From assembly GCF_000281045.1 (NCBI RefSeq), contig NW_008246089.1, positions 330,737-394,736 on the forward strand: a stretch of 64,000 nucleotides of DNA, given 5' to 3'. Origin of the DNA: Saprolegnia diclina VS20. Lineage: Eukaryota; Oomycota; Saprolegniomycetes; Saprolegniales; Saprolegniaceae. The notes under the pieces are model-generated. The model had not been told where the DNA came from. It ran no database searches and saw only the letters and a program-made list of their open reading frames with translations. This document shows, piece by piece, positions 35,790 through 46,699 of this stretch (the stretch's first letter is position 1; every line of letters begins with the position of its first letter). The translations under genes and the position numbers were made by a program.

Positions 35790-37369
35790 ATGGAGGAAGA
35801 GCAGTTGATGGGCCGCGTCGCCGACCTCTATGGCGGCGACCAGGGCCTCGCGGCCATCGGCAAGGACGTTGGCCTTGGCCATGACATCCTCACGCCCCGG
35901 AAGAAGGTGACGGTCATGATCATTGGCAACCACAGCGCGGGCAAGTCGTCGTTCATCAACTGGTACGTGGGCGAAGACATCCAGCGGACGGGCGTCGCGA
36001 TCGAGACGCAAGGCTTTACGTTCATCACGAGTGGCATGAAGCGAACGCTGGCGCCGATCAAGGGCGACTCAACGCTGCTCTTGTACCCGCACTTGATGCC
36101 GCTCTCCAAGGAGTACGGCAAGTCGCTCGTCGAGAACCTCACGACGCACGTGAGCACGTCGACGGCGCGCCACTTCAAGGTCGTCGATTTTTGCGACACG
36201 CCCGGCCTTGTCGACGGCGACATTGCCTACCCGTTCGACGTCAACGCGGCGATCGTGAGCATGGCCGCGTACGCCGACCTCATCTTTGTCTTCCTCGACC
36301 CGATGGGCCAAGGTACGTTCATGTGCATTCGAGTACGATGTGATCGCATCATGGGTAGCGCTCTGCAGTCGCACGATGAACGTGGTCAAGGCGCTCAACG
36401 CGAACGGCCAGTTTGCAGACAAGATGAAGTACTACCTCACCAAGGCCGACACGGTCACGGACTCGAAGGAGATGATGAAGCTCATGGTGCAGATCACGCA
36501 AAACATCAAGGCCAACATCCAGAACCAGCACGGCCTCGAGATCCCGTCCATTTGGATTCAGAAGCCGCACATGCCGACGCCGCCTGAGCATCTCGCGCAG
36601 CTCAACCAGATCGACTCGGTCTGCGACGTCATTGAGCAGTCGATCCACCAGAAGGTTCAAGACAATTTGAGCCAAGTCGAGCGCGACTGCGACCGTGTCC
36701 GCGAGACGATTCGCGGGTACCCTTCTTACTTGGTCCAACAACGACGCTCCATGCCTATTCGTTCGTAGACTCTTGCTGAAGGACGAGTTGCAGCGCGCGG
36801 CCAAGCGCTCACGCCAGCTCGTGGCTACGAGCTTTGCAGTCTCGGCATGGGTCGTGCCCCTTGTCACGTTTGTGCTGCTCGTCGTACGCCTCGAGCATTG
36901 CTCTCTAGGTGTGTCATTGACATGGGGTTAGGGCGAGTACAAGACGTCGTTGCCGCGTGCGATCCTCGAGGCCGATGTTATCATGGACGTTATCGAGAAC
37001 GTGCACGCAGCGTTCCGCCCGCTTGTGCTCGACCCGTCGGCGCCCCTTGGTCTGTTGAGCACGCTCAAGCTGCTCGGGTCGTCGGTGGTTTTGTTTGTAC
37101 TTCTCAACGCCGTCACGCAGGTACCTCGGGATGGTGTCGTATACCAGTTGAAACTCGACTGATGGACTAGTTTGTCAAGACCCGCGCGCGCAACTTTGAG
37201 ACGCAGACACGCGATACGGTCGCGCGGTGGACGTAGGCCTCTGAGTGACAAAGACCTTGGTGTCATGAGTCGCCTGTGTAGGAGCTACGACCGTGTGCTC
37301 GACGACATCTTGGCCAGCCGTCTTGAACTCTTCCGCGAATACGTTTCGGCGTACACGGCCGCGCAATAA
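35790..37369 (+). CDS. Dynamin-family GTPase with membrane segments
   Basis: The start MEEEQLMGRVADLYGG leads to a GTPase domain with G1 GNHSAGKSS, a G2-region Thr in VAIETQGFTF, G3 DTPG and G4 TKAD, on the pattern of EHD/dynamin-like proteins. Then come helical stalk segments (IEQSIHQKVQDNLSQVERDC) and two hydrophobic helices (SFAVSAWVVPLVTFVLLVV and LGSSVVLFVLLNAVTQ) before a charged C-terminal helix (SRLELFREYVSAYTAAQ). Five short introns fit phase. Membrane-spanning dynamin relatives (mitofusin/atlastin/EHD-like) tubulate or fuse membranes at the cost of GTP. The precise class is not clear from motifs alone, and the organelle cannot be read from the sequence. Confidence 0.78.
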
Positions 37370-37797
37370 TCGTTCACGACGTCGATGACGTCGTCGCAGT
37401 CGAGTTGAAATGGTGTCCTTTGCCAAGGACTACCCTAAACCTAATACTACTTGAAAGGGCAACTTGAGTTGTCGACATGGCTCTGCTTGATGCCGATCGG
37501 ACACTATAGCGCACGACATCGAGTATAAACCAGTGTCTACCGCTCGACTAGAAGACTACTAGTAGAACCACCACTTCTTGACTCTGTAGAACTGGTGTCG
37601 ACGATTCATATGCTGGTGTCCTACGCACGGTCGCGTGGAGAGTGTTTGATGCACTCGAATCACTCGGCGCGCAAAGTGGGCACCAACATTCGTTTGGCTG
37701 GAATGATGGGCACATCAAAATGACGGTACAGCGACCACTCACATGCACCCAACAGCATGGTTGCTGCTCGAGGACGTCATTTTTGGATTTGCCAGCC
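37370..37797. other. Intergenic region
   Basis: About 430 bases between two plus-strand genes. No conserved gene. An open frame runs upstream from the ABC transporter start, but the family opening fits ATG 37798. Confidence 0.5.
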
Positions 37798-39465
37798 ATG
37801 CATCAAAGCAACAAGAAGGCTGCCGAGTACAAGACATTTGAGCCGGCACCCCGCCTTCACCCGCAGGACGACGCCAACATCGTATCGCGTCTGACATTTC
37901 ATTGGACCAAGCCGTTGCTTCGGCTCGGAAACGCCCGGCAGCTTGCGTCCAGCGACCTCTGGCAGCTCCAGAGCGCCAACAAGGTCGAACCGCTCACGGC
38001 GCATTTTGAAAACGCCTACGCGCGCAAGAACAAGGACCTTCTCTCGTCCTTCTTTGCGATCTATTGGAGCCGCTTCGCCTGCATTGGCCTTATGCAGCTC
38101 TTCACCGTGCTCGCCGACTTGTACGGTCCTGGCTACGTCCTCGGCAAGATCATTCGCGCTGTCGAGGCGCCCGTTCTTGACACGACGTACGTACTCCAGC
38201 TCATTGGGTCGCTCTACCTTGTGCAAGTGACGGCCGCGTTCATCAAGGGCCATTTAACGTACCTCAACGACGTCATTGGCATCCAGTTCTCTTCAGCGCT
38301 GCGCTCGATGCTCTTCAAGAAGGCTCTGCGCTTGGACGCGTCCTCCAAGAAGGAGAAGACCGCCGGTGACATTGCCAACCTCTTCTCGATTGACACCATC
38401 AACGTCATGAGCTTTGCGACAAGCATCCACTCGATGTGGATCGTACCGCTTCAAATCGCAATTGTCCTTGATCTCCTCTACACGATTGTGGGCTGGGCCA
38501 TCTTTGTCGGCCTCGGCGCCGTCGTCGCGGGCCTTCTGGGTGCCGAGCAAGAACGCTGTTTCAAGCTCAAGGACGCTCGCCTATATGGTAAGTCTCTCGA
38601 GACGTCCATGATCGCACCCGAGCGCACAAGAGTACATCGCGATCGAGTCCGATGGCGCGCGCGTCACCTCTGTCGCCACCGCCAACTGGCCCACGGCCGG
38701 TGCCGTCACCTTTGACAACGTCAGCTTCCGCTACAAGCCTAACGACCCGCTCGTGGTCAAGCACGTCTCGTTCGAGGTCGCGGGGGTGAGAAGATTGGCA
38801 TCGTGGGCCGCACCGGCGCAGGCAAGAGCAGCCTCATGATGGCGCTCTTCCGCATGAACGACGTCGCATCCGGGTCCATCTCGATTGACGGCGTCGACAT
38901 TGCCTCCGTGGGTCTCCGCACGCTGCGCAGCCACCTCGCGATCATTCCGCAAAACCCCGTCCTCTTCAAGGGCACGCTGCGCAACTACTTGGATCCGTTC
39001 GACGAGTACGACGACGCAGCGCTCTGGGATGTCCTCCAGAAGGTGCAGATGGTCGACCGCGTCTCGCAGCACGACGAGAAGCTCCTCGGGCCCGTGGACG
39101 AGAACGGCGAGAACTTTAGCGTCGGCGAGCGCCAAATGCTGTGCATGGCCCGCGCGCTCCTTCGGCAAGCCAAGGTCGTCGTGCTGGACGAAGCGACGGC
39201 GGCCATCGACCACACAACAGACAAGGTGCTGCAGCGCGTGATCCGGACCGAGTTTGCGACGTCGACGGTGCTCACGATCGCGCACCGCTTGGACACGGTC
39301 TTGGACTGCGACCGGATTCTGGTGTTTGACCAAGGCGCGTTGGCGCAGAGCGGGACGCCGCAGGCGCTCGTAGCCGCGGGCGATGGCATCTTCTTTGAGC
39401 TCGTCCACGAAGGCGGGTACACGGACAAGATGACGGTCCACTGTACCGACGTAGACGAGGCGTGA
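37798..39465 (+). pseudogene. ABC-C (MRP) transporter, internally deleted and frameshifted
   Basis: The N-terminal half is a normal MRP opening (RLHPQDDANIVSRLTFHWTK, then TMD1 to about 38590, ending FKLKDARLY). The sequence then jumps to the linker before NBD2 (EYIAIESDGARV, FDNVSFRYKPNDP), followed by a complete NBD2: Walker A GRTGAGKSS, Q-loop IPQNP, signature FSVGERQ, Walker B VVVLDEAT, H-loop IAHR. NBD1 and TMD2, about 700 residues, are missing. A one-base loss in a G run (38782-38786, five G where six would keep EVAGGEKIGIVG in frame) breaks the NBD2 frame. The junction itself also needs either a frame change or a GTAAGT..AAG intron (about 38587-38629). Either a pseudogene, or an assembly collapse plus an indel. 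Full-length relatives export organic anions or conjugates. Confidence 0.75.
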
Positions 39466-40359
39466 GCGCGATGGACGACATACTACGTAGCTCACTTTAT
39501 TTGCAGCTAAATATGAAATGGCGGCCCTCTGTGTGTGTGTGTCCAATAGCCCGAGAGCAAACATGCGTACAACATTGTCTGTTGAGATTACAAGAAAAAA
39601 AGGTCGTCGTCCGAGACGGCAAGGAGCTCGTACGTGTTCTTGCTGCGCGTCGTCGGCTCGGTGGAAGGCATAGCTGGGAATTCGTCACGTGTCGCGACCG
39701 CCTGGCTCGCAGTGGTCAAAGGATCGTCGACCGCAGTGACGAGCTTCGACAGCTGAAAGCACCATTGCAACTGTGGCAGTGGCATCAACGGGGACTTCAA
39801 CCGTGCCGTACCAGTCGACGTGCGGCGGCAAAGAGGCAGCAGCGGGCGCCCGAGGTAGCGCATGCAATGGCCGGAGGTCTGACGAAGAAGAGACATGCTG
39901 CTTGGGAGCTGAGCGTTGCTTGGTCAAGGGCAAAAGCAGAAATGACGTGGTGTTGCGTGACGCTCGCAATCGATTTGCCCTTGAACCCGTTTCGGATACG
40001 CGTATCTTTTGGGTTATTGCCCCGGTTTGGCCCACACTATCCGTATAAAAAGCAAACACCTCGTGTTATCCGGACATTTGAGGCGGTTTTACCCATTTCA
40101 CCCAATTTTGCCCACCGGATGCGAGAGCCCTGTGTAAATCCCAGAGGGTAGGCCGCCGTCAGCAGGCCACCGCCACTTGCGCAGAGTTGTCCAGCGCACA
40201 AAAGACTACCCGTTTATAGCTAGCTAGCTAGTGCAAATTGCGCCGTGGGAGGAGCCATCTCTGTTCTGAGCAAGAGTTAAAAAGGCGAGGAGATGGTTTC
40301 AACTGGTCGAGTGGTATTAGCCATGAGGTCTGAGTGTAAAGCCGCGAAGCTACAGAGCA
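39466..40359. other. Poorly coding region
   Basis: About 900 bases without a confident gene. Minus-strand frames at 39588-39896 (ending SKNTYELLAVSDDDLFFL) and 39685-40059 have a somewhat coding look but cannot be joined by a GT..AG intron. They may be remnants of one gene. The right part is AT-rich. Confidence 0.4.
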
Positions 40360-40641
40360 CTACCAGCCGCCGCAGCAGCCGCAACCGCACCCGGGACCGT
40401 GGCCCCAACCACCGCAACCACCCCAGCCACCGCCCCAGCCACCGCCCCAGCCACCACCCCAGCGACCACGCCAGCCACCGCCCCAGCCGCGACCAAACCC
40501 GCGTCCGTACCATTCGTGGTCCATGGCGTGGTAGGGCATGGCTTCGACAAAGTGTTCTTCCTTGGTCGTTGTCGTCCCGGCGCTCGTCGGAGGTGCCGCC
40601 GTCGCAAGAGTGCACAAGGCTGCAAGGATCGTCGTCTTCAT
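40360..40641 (-). CDS. Small secreted Gly/Trp/Cys-rich peptide
   Basis: A 93-residue frame from ATG 40641. Residues 1-16 (MKTTILAALCTLATAA) are a clear signal peptide. Residues 17-45 form a polar spacer with TSAGTTTTKEEHFVEA and a His/Tyr stretch. The rest is a tandem of G-W-G-G-G units (GRGWGGGWRGRWGGGWGGG and so on) ending in a Cys cluster, GPGCGCGCCGGW. Glycine-rich secreted proteins of this kind occur in cell walls, adhesives and biomineral matrices, and some are antimicrobial. The Trp periodicity with a C-terminal Cys knot would suit cross-linking. Function is not established. No intron. Confidence 0.7.
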   Translation of the reverse strand: MKTTILAALCTLATAAPPTSAGTTTTKEEHFVEAMPYHAMDHEWYGRGFGRGWGGGWRGRWGGGWGGGWGGGWGGCGGWGHGPGCGCGCCGGW

Positions 40642-41052
40642 GATGGAGAGGTGGGCAATCGCAAAATGACAAGGAGGCAGACAACCAACTCGCTAGTCGA
40701 CTTCTCTCAACAAATCCCGTGGTGTTGATGGACGCGTCAAGAAACCGAACGCTAGTCGCAGGTCACATCAACCTCTGCCCTGTCTCCAGCTCATGAAGGG
40801 CGGTGAGTCTGTGCACCGTCTATAGGACTTGTACCGTTAGCTCTGGTGCCTACTAGTACCGAGTGGTCGAGGAAACCAGTAGTTTAGAGGGCACAATATT
40901 GTCCACTTAGCTACGTGTCGTTGACAGATAAATCAGATGTATATACTTATTAAAACCGAGGCGAACTACTTATCCAAAGAATGCTGGACAATGTGTACAC
41001 TTCATGGCGCCGCCGTGGGACTTGTCGGTGCGGTCGAGTACCTCGATCCTTC
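40642..41052. other. Intergenic region
   Basis: About 410 bases upstream of the secreted-peptide gene and downstream of the 4-TM gene. It contains an AT-rich stretch near 40930-40975 and no visible gene. Confidence 0.5.
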
Positions 41053-41810
41053 TTAGGCGCCATGGAGAGCGTTGCGATCGTCTCCATCGTCGTCCTCGTT
41101 ATCATCGCTCTCGTCGGTGGTGCGGAAGAGCACGTACTCGTCGCGCGGCGCGGCTTGGTTGCGGAGGAAGACAAACACGGCGGCACCGCCAATGCCGAGC
41201 GACGCGCACATGTTGGCGACGCAGTAGTACATGCTCTCGCCGACCTCGAGGCCGTACGGGAAGATGCTGCTCGGCGTAAGGAGCGGGAAGGTCACGAGGA
41301 GCATGCCGGCGTCAAAGCCGAGCTGCAGCGCACGAATCGCGAGGCACCAGAGCGGGTTGTACGCGATCGTTCGGTACCCGACGTAGAGTCCCGAGATGGA
41401 CAGCGTGAGCGAGAGGAACCCGAGGCTCTGGAGCGAGCTCATGGCGTCGCAGACAGGCGAGTGATGCAAGTCGGCGTGGCGACACGCCTCCTTCCACAGC
41501 GTGCAGATCGTCGTCGAGTTGGCGCCCACGTCTAGAGCTACATGTCATGATGGAATTCATGAAGACACGTACGGGACGTGAGGCAGTACTCCCAGAACGA
41601 GAGCTCCCAGCGGACGCCGGTCGCGGTCGTCAGGTGGCGTTCGCTCGCCATGGCCACGACGTCGGCAAAGGGCGTCGCCCGCCCGAGATAGACGTCCTTT
41701 CGCAGCCATGTGCTCGACGCGCTGAGGTAGACGGTCACGAGCAGCAGCGACGAGACTGAGAGCACGAGCAGGAGCGCGCGCTCGGTCGCCCATGCAGTCG
41801 TTTGCACCAT
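41053..41810 (-). CDS. Four-pass membrane protein, unknown
   Basis: Two exons joined by a 35-nt intron (GTACGTG...CATGTAG, about 41533-41567) give about 240 residues. Hydrophobic helices: ALLLVLSVSSLLLVTVYL near residue 20, LGFLSLTLSISGLYVGY, LQLGFDAGMLLVTFPLL and VANMCASLGIGGAAVFVFL. The first extracytosolic loop (about 100 residues) contains N-x-S/T and Cys residues (CTLWKEACRHADLHHSPVC), a layout like claudin/MARVEL proteins. The C-terminal tail is acidic (DESDDNEDDDGDD). No family signature beyond topology. A role in membrane organisation is a guess. Confidence 0.65.
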
Positions 41811-41939
41811 GCTGCCACCGATCCAAGATCAGCTGTCCGCAAGTGTGACACCACCATATCCGGATACCCTTCTCGATAATTGCCTTGTTCCGTACACACC
41901 CATCAACAGACAGCACTTGGAGTGCACAGAGGACACTGG

Positions 41940-41940
<1 letters not shown>

Positions 41941-42008
<68 letters not shown>
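41941..42008. repeat. (AGAT)n tetranucleotide microsatellite
   Basis: Seventeen uninterrupted AGAT units, the complement of the CTAT tract at 15733-15791. It lies between the 4-TM gene and the decayed F-box/LRR-like sequence. Confidence 0.97.
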
Positions 42009-42059
42009 CATTCCGGAACACACCGCAGAGGTAGATATATTGTCCTCCCTTTTGGGTCG

Positions 42060-43200
42060 TGACACCGGCCTTCCTCGCCGCTGTCATGTCCCGACAAGAC
42101 GATGGCGACCTTCTGGCAGGTCATGCGGCTAGCGAGCGTCAAGAGATTGCGCTCCAGGGTCGTTTTGGTAGGCTCATCCGCTTCCCACAAGCGCTCGGCC
42201 AGCGCATGGAGACTCCAGATACCGCAGTCTTCCTTGCGATCTTGGGCCCTGCATCAGTAATGCAGTGCAGGACCGTGTCCTTCACGCGGTCCACGCTAGG
42301 AGCCAGCAGCGCTTCCTCGTGATCGCCTCCAGACGGTCCGAGCCCAAGGCAAAGACGTTGTCCAAGTGCACCGACCGAAGACAGTAAGTTGTTGCAAAAG
42401 CAATCTTGGTGCCATGAAGCCCTGAACGCTCCAGCCGGAGGTGCTCGAGAGCTGAGAGCTGCGGTAGCTTGGACAGCAGGGCGCGGCCGAGATGGACGAT
42501 GTCCATGGTCGAGATGGCATGTGACTTCAAGGCTGCGCAGCCCGTCCGACCAGATCACACAGAGACCTACGAGCGTGGACGACGACGAGAGCGCTACCGC
42601 CAGCGTCGCATCGGCAAACACGCCAAAGTTGCGAATAGTCACGTGGCGCGCACGGCCAGATGCGAGGCAGCTCTCGATCGCGACAATGGCGGACGGCGCT
42701 AGGTCATTGCTGCCCGTGGCCGGCGCAGTGGGCAGGTGACGTCACAGCCTCGACGAGGCCCGACTCGGCCGGGATGCACGCGCGAAGGAGGTTCGTACAA
42801 CGCACAAGCATGCGGCAAAGCTCGTCGCGGTGCGCAGGTCACGCATGTCGATACCTGTCATCTTGGCGTCACGACAAACTTGCGGTAGGGCGGGCAAAAC
42901 GCGGGGTCGTGGCTCGCAGGCCACTGCATATTGCAGCACACACCGTCGATGCACACGTTGTTGAAGACGGTTATGGCCGTGCAGATACAGCCGATGTCGG
43001 CGACCGTGGTGCTGTTGAGGTACGCCTGCGGCCAATGCTTCCCTCCGCGCGGCAGCGTCAAGAGGCCAAGGAGCGCCGTCAGCGCCGGCGTCCTCACGGC
43101 CAACGACATCGCGCGCAAGAACGGCACTACGTCCTTGGGCGGGGCCGAGTAGTGCACAATGGCGACGAGGATTGTCCTCGTCGAGCACCGACGCTGCAGC
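42060..43200 (-). pseudogene. Decayed F-box/LRR-type gene
   Basis: The N-terminal part, read from about 43200, gives DVVPFLRAMSLAVRTPALTA then KHWPQAYLNSTTVADIGCIC. This is the style of the large F-box-like families I associate with Saprolegniales. Leucine-rich segments follow in other frames: VTIRNFGVFADATLAVALSS, then LSKLPQLSALEHLRLERSGL, LRSVHLDNVFALGSDRLEAI, and finally ALAERLWEADEPTKTTLERN with LLTLASRMTCQKVAIVLSG. These lie in three reading frames with stops between them and no fitting introns, so at least two frameshifts have occurred. Functional relatives would present substrates to SCF ubiquitin ligases. Confidence 0.6.
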
Positions 43201-43456
43201 CAGGCGAGCCCGAGCCATGAACCGGTATCCGGATGACAACCGCCGACCGTCTGTCCCTCACACTGCCCCTACTGCCACCACTAGCAGGGGACAGCCACCA
43301 CTGTGTCCTTCAACCCTCCTATGCTGTCATATAGCCCATCAATGAACAAACTCGTCGCATTGAGCAAGCCACGCCGGCAGGTACTACCTGTGCGAATCGC
43401 AGCAGCGTATCCGGAAGATATGGCTAGACTTTGAAGAGCCACAAAGGAAGAAAAGC

Positions 43457-46400
43457 ATGAAGGACGAGCGCAGCAGCTGTCGCAAGGAGTGCGACCTCCT
43501 CGTGCAGAACATTGCGCAGTCGCATGCGCGCCTCGCGCCCGGCATCCAAGCCGTGCTCGAGAATCAATGGGAGCTCACGTTTGCCGGTACGGCGAGTAGG
43601 ACGATAGTATGCCATATGCACGCATGTAGACTGCCTCCGCCGGTACGCGGCCGAGAAGGAGGAAGAGATCCGCGACGTGTGCAGCTCGCACTACATGGAG
43701 TTTGTCCAGTCGATCGAAGAGATTGTGCAGATCAAGTGCGACGCCAACCAGCTCCAGGCATGACGCCATGGCCAGCCACGGTGCGTCATTTCCGCGTAGG
43801 TGCACTTGGACCAGTACGCGCGGGACCTCGAGACCGCGACCGCGGATGTTCTGCAGGGCCACGCGACGCTGCGCACATGTCATGACGTGCGCCAGCACAT
43901 TGACGTCTCGATCGAGCGCCTCACACAGTGCCAGCGCATCGTCCGCCCTCGCTTTCGCATCCACCGGCTCAGATTGCACTAGGTGCAAATGGCCCGCAAA
44001 GTCGACGTCTACTTGGGCGAGGCCAAGTTCTACCATGCGCTCAAGCTTCTTGAGTCGATTCGCCGCGATGTCAACAGCTTCCACGTACGTCCTTCGCCTC
44101 CTCTTGCGCTTCCACATGACAGGCGGCAGGGGCGACTCTTTGCACGGCGTGTACACGAGTGGACGTCCGCAACGATGCAGACGCTGCGCGACGAGACGAC
44201 CAAGAAGACGTCGTCATGGCTCGAAGAGATCCGACATGCAGCGAGTCCGCTCGGGACACAGGCCATGCAGGCGTGCGAAGAGACCTTGCTCATGGCGCCT
44301 TTATCGACGAACGACAGCCTTCCGCTCCTCGACAACTTGGCCGACCAAGCCAATAGCATCCGCGCGCGCCAGGCCATCTACAGCGACTACGTACAGAAGA
44401 CGCTCGGGCTCCTCGCGCCCATGTTGCGCATCGTGCACGTGTACGACTGCCTCCACGAGACGCCGGTGCTCGCCGCGTTTTACCACACCAACCGCATGGT
44501 CGCTAGCTCTTTTCTTGGCTCGACTGACGTATCTTGCTGGCTCTTGTAGCCGCAGCTGCAGTTTTCAGCGTTTCTGGCTGGTGATATTGGCGCGATTTCG
44601 CCCGAGAAGTTTGCTACCCAGGTGCGCGATGGAGAATATTGTCGATAGACATATAGACAATATTGGTTATGCGCCTAGCACGACGACATCTTCAAGCGGT
44701 TCGTCGGCACATTTTGCCTCGAGAAGATGCTCGCAACGTACTCGAACGAGACGCTCCTCACCAAAGCCGAGGTACGCTGCTCGTTCGATGGAGTAGTGTA
44801 CGCATGGAATATGCAGGTGCACGCGGCCTGCCTCTCGGTGCTGCAGAGCCTCTGCGGGCTGGTAATGGCGCTCCTCATCAAGCTGCCGTCGCCCAAGGTC
44901 GTGCTCGACATCAAGCGCAATGCAATTTTATGCGCCCGCGTGCTCGGCAACGACGTGCACCAGTTCAACACGTCGCTCATCTTTGACGCCTTCCGCGGAA
45001 CCGGCGACTTTTACCGTAAGAAAATGGCCGCCGACATGAAAACGTACGTATATTGACAATAATGTCCACTCGAAAAAAACGGTATTTTATGCAGAAAACT
45101 ACGGGACATTCTCAAGCAAGACACGTTCCAACAAGTTATGACGACGCGCAACCGTCTCGGTCAGGTACGACACCTCGATGCTCCGCTGCTCGTGGTGAGC
45201 AGAACGTAGGACCTCGCGCTCTGCGGCCTCGAAGGCCGGCGCGACGAGCTCCTCCAAACCGCCGATGCCAAAGGCAACGTGCTCCTGCCGTTCACGTCGG
45301 TCGTGCACCGCGGCTGCCGCGAAGTCCACGATATGGTGACGACCATGTTTGAATTCGAGTGGTATTTTGATTTTTCAGATCTATTTTGTAAATTGTACAT
45401 GTTGTCATGTACACTATTAGGCACTTGAACATCCCCGAGTGGGGCTACTACGTCCGGGACGAGACGTGGGACGCTATGATTGAGCTCAGCGGCATTCTCA
45501 ACGAACACATTGAGCGCAACGACGAGCTTCAAATTTCCCAGGTCCCTCGCTTTATTCATCCGTGTGAATTTCAACAGCTTCGTATTAGGCGGTCATTACG
45601 GGGGCAAATGCCTCGTACCTCTCGAGCGCCTGCGACGTCCTCAGTGCCCTCGTGACCCAGCACATTGACGCGTGGGAGCAGCGCACTCGGTTCCCACCCC
45701 ACGTAATGATACACACGGACGTAGGAGCTTCATGGCGAATGTAGACGGCCAAGGTGCCACCAAAAGCAACCGCGGCGGTCGCCAAGAAAAAGTGCGTTGT
45801 GACCAGGTGGTCGGTGGTTCGATCCCGGCCGCGTAGGTTTGAGAATACATCGACCAAATCCCAAGACATGGTGTGCGAGCTCATGGTCAAGAAGATCGAC
45901 GATCTCATCGGCTCTTTCTACTTTGTCAACTGGACAGCCACGGACGTCAACGCGCAAGCCGACCCGAGCATGTCGGACCTCATTCACTACCTCCAGGTTC
46001 GACTCGATCGTTTGCGCTGCTACCTGTTTCTTCGTAGGCGTCGTTCTCGCAGCTGGCGACGCTGCCCGTGCCGATTCGAGAGGCCGTGCATTTTGCATCT
46101 TGCATCCACATCAACAAGGCGCTCGAGCAGGTGCTTGTGGGGCCGACCATCAAGCGCATCACGATGCCAGCGCTGCTCCATTTCAAGCGGAGCTTGGGTG
46201 CGGCGCTCTGATCTCTACTCGAGTAGATCCATATGAGTGTAGACGCGCTCATGCAATTCGCCAACACGTGCAACGTCACGCAGCTGCGCGAGTGCTTCTT
46301 GCCGTTGACGCAGCTCGTCGACTTGATCGTGTCGAACGACATTGAGCGCGTCGACGCAAGCATGTTCAAGTACATTCTTTGTCGAGAACGAGAGGGCGAT

Positions 46401-46609
46401 GTACCGTGTCTAGTCGCAGCGGTGGCAAGTACACACACGTGATGCCCGACCAAGTGATCGCGGTGCTTGAGAAGTACAAGGACATGACGCCGGCGGCCAG
46501 CAAATTCTTCAAGGCCAAGAAGGCACCGGCCGTCGACACTGGGCTCAAGAAGACGGTCATTGACGCTGTCGTCAAGCAGCTTCGCACGATGAGTCCGCAC
46601 GCCAAATGA
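43457..46609 (+). CDS. SEC15: Exocyst complex component Sec15
   Basis: The exon chain begins MKDERSSCRKECDLLVQNIA. Diagnostic parts: VQMARKVDVYLGEAKFYHAL then KLLESIRRDVNSF (the conserved ALKTLEQLE-type helix), EWTSATMQTLRDETTKKTSS then WLEEIRHAASPLG (the family E-E-I-x-K stretch), SQDMVCELMVKKIDDLIGSF, and the C-terminal helix QVIAVLEKYKDMTPAASKFF with KAKKAP and VIDAVVKQLRTM. Sec15 binds Rab11/Sec4-type GTPases and tethers secretory vesicles to the plasma membrane within the eight-subunit exocyst. Tip growth of hyphae depends on it in fungi. Many short introns; the stretches 44540-44780, 45040-45440 and 45590-45850 are only roughly resolved, the last containing an unusual insert discussed in the findings. 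Confidence 0.82.
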
Positions 46610-46699
46610 GTCGTCTCTATTCTTATTGTCCTATATACTTGCATTTGAGAAGCATGGAAGCGCGGTATGCTTTGCTAGGCACGGATAGCGCTCGCTCAA

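Noticed and set aside
45780-45830. tRNA gene
   Set aside because: The GGTTCGATCC box is present but no T-stem or acceptor stem pairs, so no tRNA is called.
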